6,121 bases of DNA from Chloroflexota bacterium (lineage in GTDB: Bacteria > Chloroflexota > UBA6077): assembly GCA_021845945.1 (NCBI GenBank), contig JAJZRD010000230.1, positions 1 through 6,121 of the forward strand, written 5' to 3'. A program made the position numbers and the translations under genes. Below the pieces are notes generated by a model. It was not told the DNA's origin, ran no database searches, and worked only from the letters and a program-made list of their open reading frames with translations. Positions 5,596-6,121 of the stretch are shown piece by piece (within the stretch, counting starts at the first letter, position 1; every line of letters starts with the position of its first letter).

Positions 5596-6121
5596 CTAGC
5601 GGCGGCGCAACCGAAGCCGCCACGTGCCGGCGGCCGCCCCGGCGATCAGCAGCAGCAGCCCGCCGAGCAAGGCCCAGGAGCCCGACGGGGTCACGGGGCC
5701 CCCTCCGGTGTTGGGGAGAGCGCCGGGCATGACCGCTGGCTGGGGTTTGGCCTGCAGGGGCGAAACGGCGACCCTGGTGGGTCCGCTCTCCACCGGGACC
5801 TGGGCCATCACCGATTTCTGAGCGAGATCCATCACGGCGACCTGGTCCTTGTCCCGCAGCGCGACGTATCCCTTCTTGCCGTCCCGGCTGATGCCGAGCC
5901 CCGCGGGCTGGCCCTGGAGGGAGATCGATCCGCCCGGAACCCCGGAGGCAGTGTTGACGATGGTGACCTCGGCCCTGCCGAGCCTGGGAACGTAGGCGAG
6001 CTCTCCGGTCGGAGAGAAGCCGGCGGCTCCGGAGGCCGGGCCGATAGCGATGGTGCGCTTCAGCTGGCCGCTGTTGGCATCCACGACCAGCAGGTCGTCT
6101 CCGCTCTCTCCGGTCACGAGC
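5596..6121 (-). CDS. YVTN-type beta-propeller protein with LPXTG wall anchor, 5'-partial
   Basis: This is the C-terminal part of a surface protein; the frame runs open off the right edge, so start and signal peptide lie outside. Numbering from the GTG at 6117, three propeller repeats are visible with an exact 42-residue period: L-L-V-V-D at 9-13, V-T-I-V-N at 51-55 and V-A-V-M-D at 93-97. Each is followed by a turn, a strand ending in V or I, and a G-x-x-x-x-x-x-S-P/S-R-D-G type segment, as in YVTN-family (lactonase-like) propellers. A short linker leads to LPNTG at 134-138 (bases 5704-5718), a hydrophobic helix near 147-166 and the basic tail R-L-R-L-R-R-R. This is the standard sortase signal: cleavage between Thr and Gly and attachment to peptidoglycan. 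The ligand or function is unknown; such propellers usually act as binding or scaffolding domains. It converges on the J-domain gene with a 15-base gap that holds no obvious terminator. Confidence 0.88.
   Translation of the reverse strand, partial: LVTGESGDDLLVVDANSGQLKRTIAIGPASGAAGFSPTGELAYVPRLGRAEVTIVNTASGVPGGSISLQGQPAGLGISRDGKKGYVALRDKDQVAVMDLAQKSVMAQVPVESGPTRVAVSPLQAKPQPAVMPGALPNTGGGPVTPSGSWALLGGLLLLIAGAAAGTWRLRLRRR

Noticed and set aside
4317..5732. 471-codon + strand frame overlapping the J-domain gene
   Set aside because: It is Gly/Arg/Ala-rich, typical of a shifted frame in GC-rich DNA, and it extends into the convergent propeller gene.

Overview
The window is bacterial chromosomal DNA, clearly GC-rich by eye. 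It covers the 3' end of a flagellar hook-assembly operon on the + strand, then a gene for an unusual membrane J-domain protein, then the 3' part of a wall-anchored beta-propeller protein on the - strand. The gene order fliK - flgD - TIGR02530-type gene - flgE is typical of Gram-positive-type and related flagellar operons. The - strand protein ends in an LPNTG sortase signal. Together these suggest a monoderm or sortase-bearing lineage such as Chloroflexota or a high-GC member of the Bacillota. The sequence alone does not settle the phylum, and no rRNA or other marker is present.

Layout. 1-1194: fliK (hook-length control), open at the left edge, so its true start lies outside. 1204-1809: flgD (hook cap), whose C-terminal half is a tandem duplication of a small beta module. 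1815-2198: a small flagellar operon protein of the TIGR02530 type. 2199-2330: a 132-base gap that folds into a convincing three-way-junction RNA (2205-2290), followed by a hairpin that holds the flgE ribosome binding site. 2331-3380: flgE (hook protein), carrying an EF-hand-like Asp-rich calcium loop. 3379-3454: two consecutive perfect hairpins, the second a strong candidate terminator that closes the flagellar operon. 3475-5580: a 701-residue protein with an N-terminal J domain, two apparent beta-sandwich domains and about eight membrane segments. 5596-6121 (- strand, converging with a 15-base gap): the C-terminal end of a YVTN-type beta-propeller protein with an LPXTG anchor.

How the parts fit. 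FlgD caps the growing hook and allows FlgE subunits to polymerise. FliK measures hook length and switches export specificity. The TIGR02530-type protein sits between them with no established role. The structured leader just before flgE lies where the cell would tune hook-subunit output relative to the low-copy cap and ruler proteins. That regulatory role is inference. The J-domain gene and the propeller gene have no visible link to flagella and probably mark the end of the flagellar locus.

The points most worth follow-up are the flgE leader RNA, the duplicated FlgD module, the calcium-loop signature in the hook protein, and the J-domain/beta-sandwich/polytopic membrane fusion.
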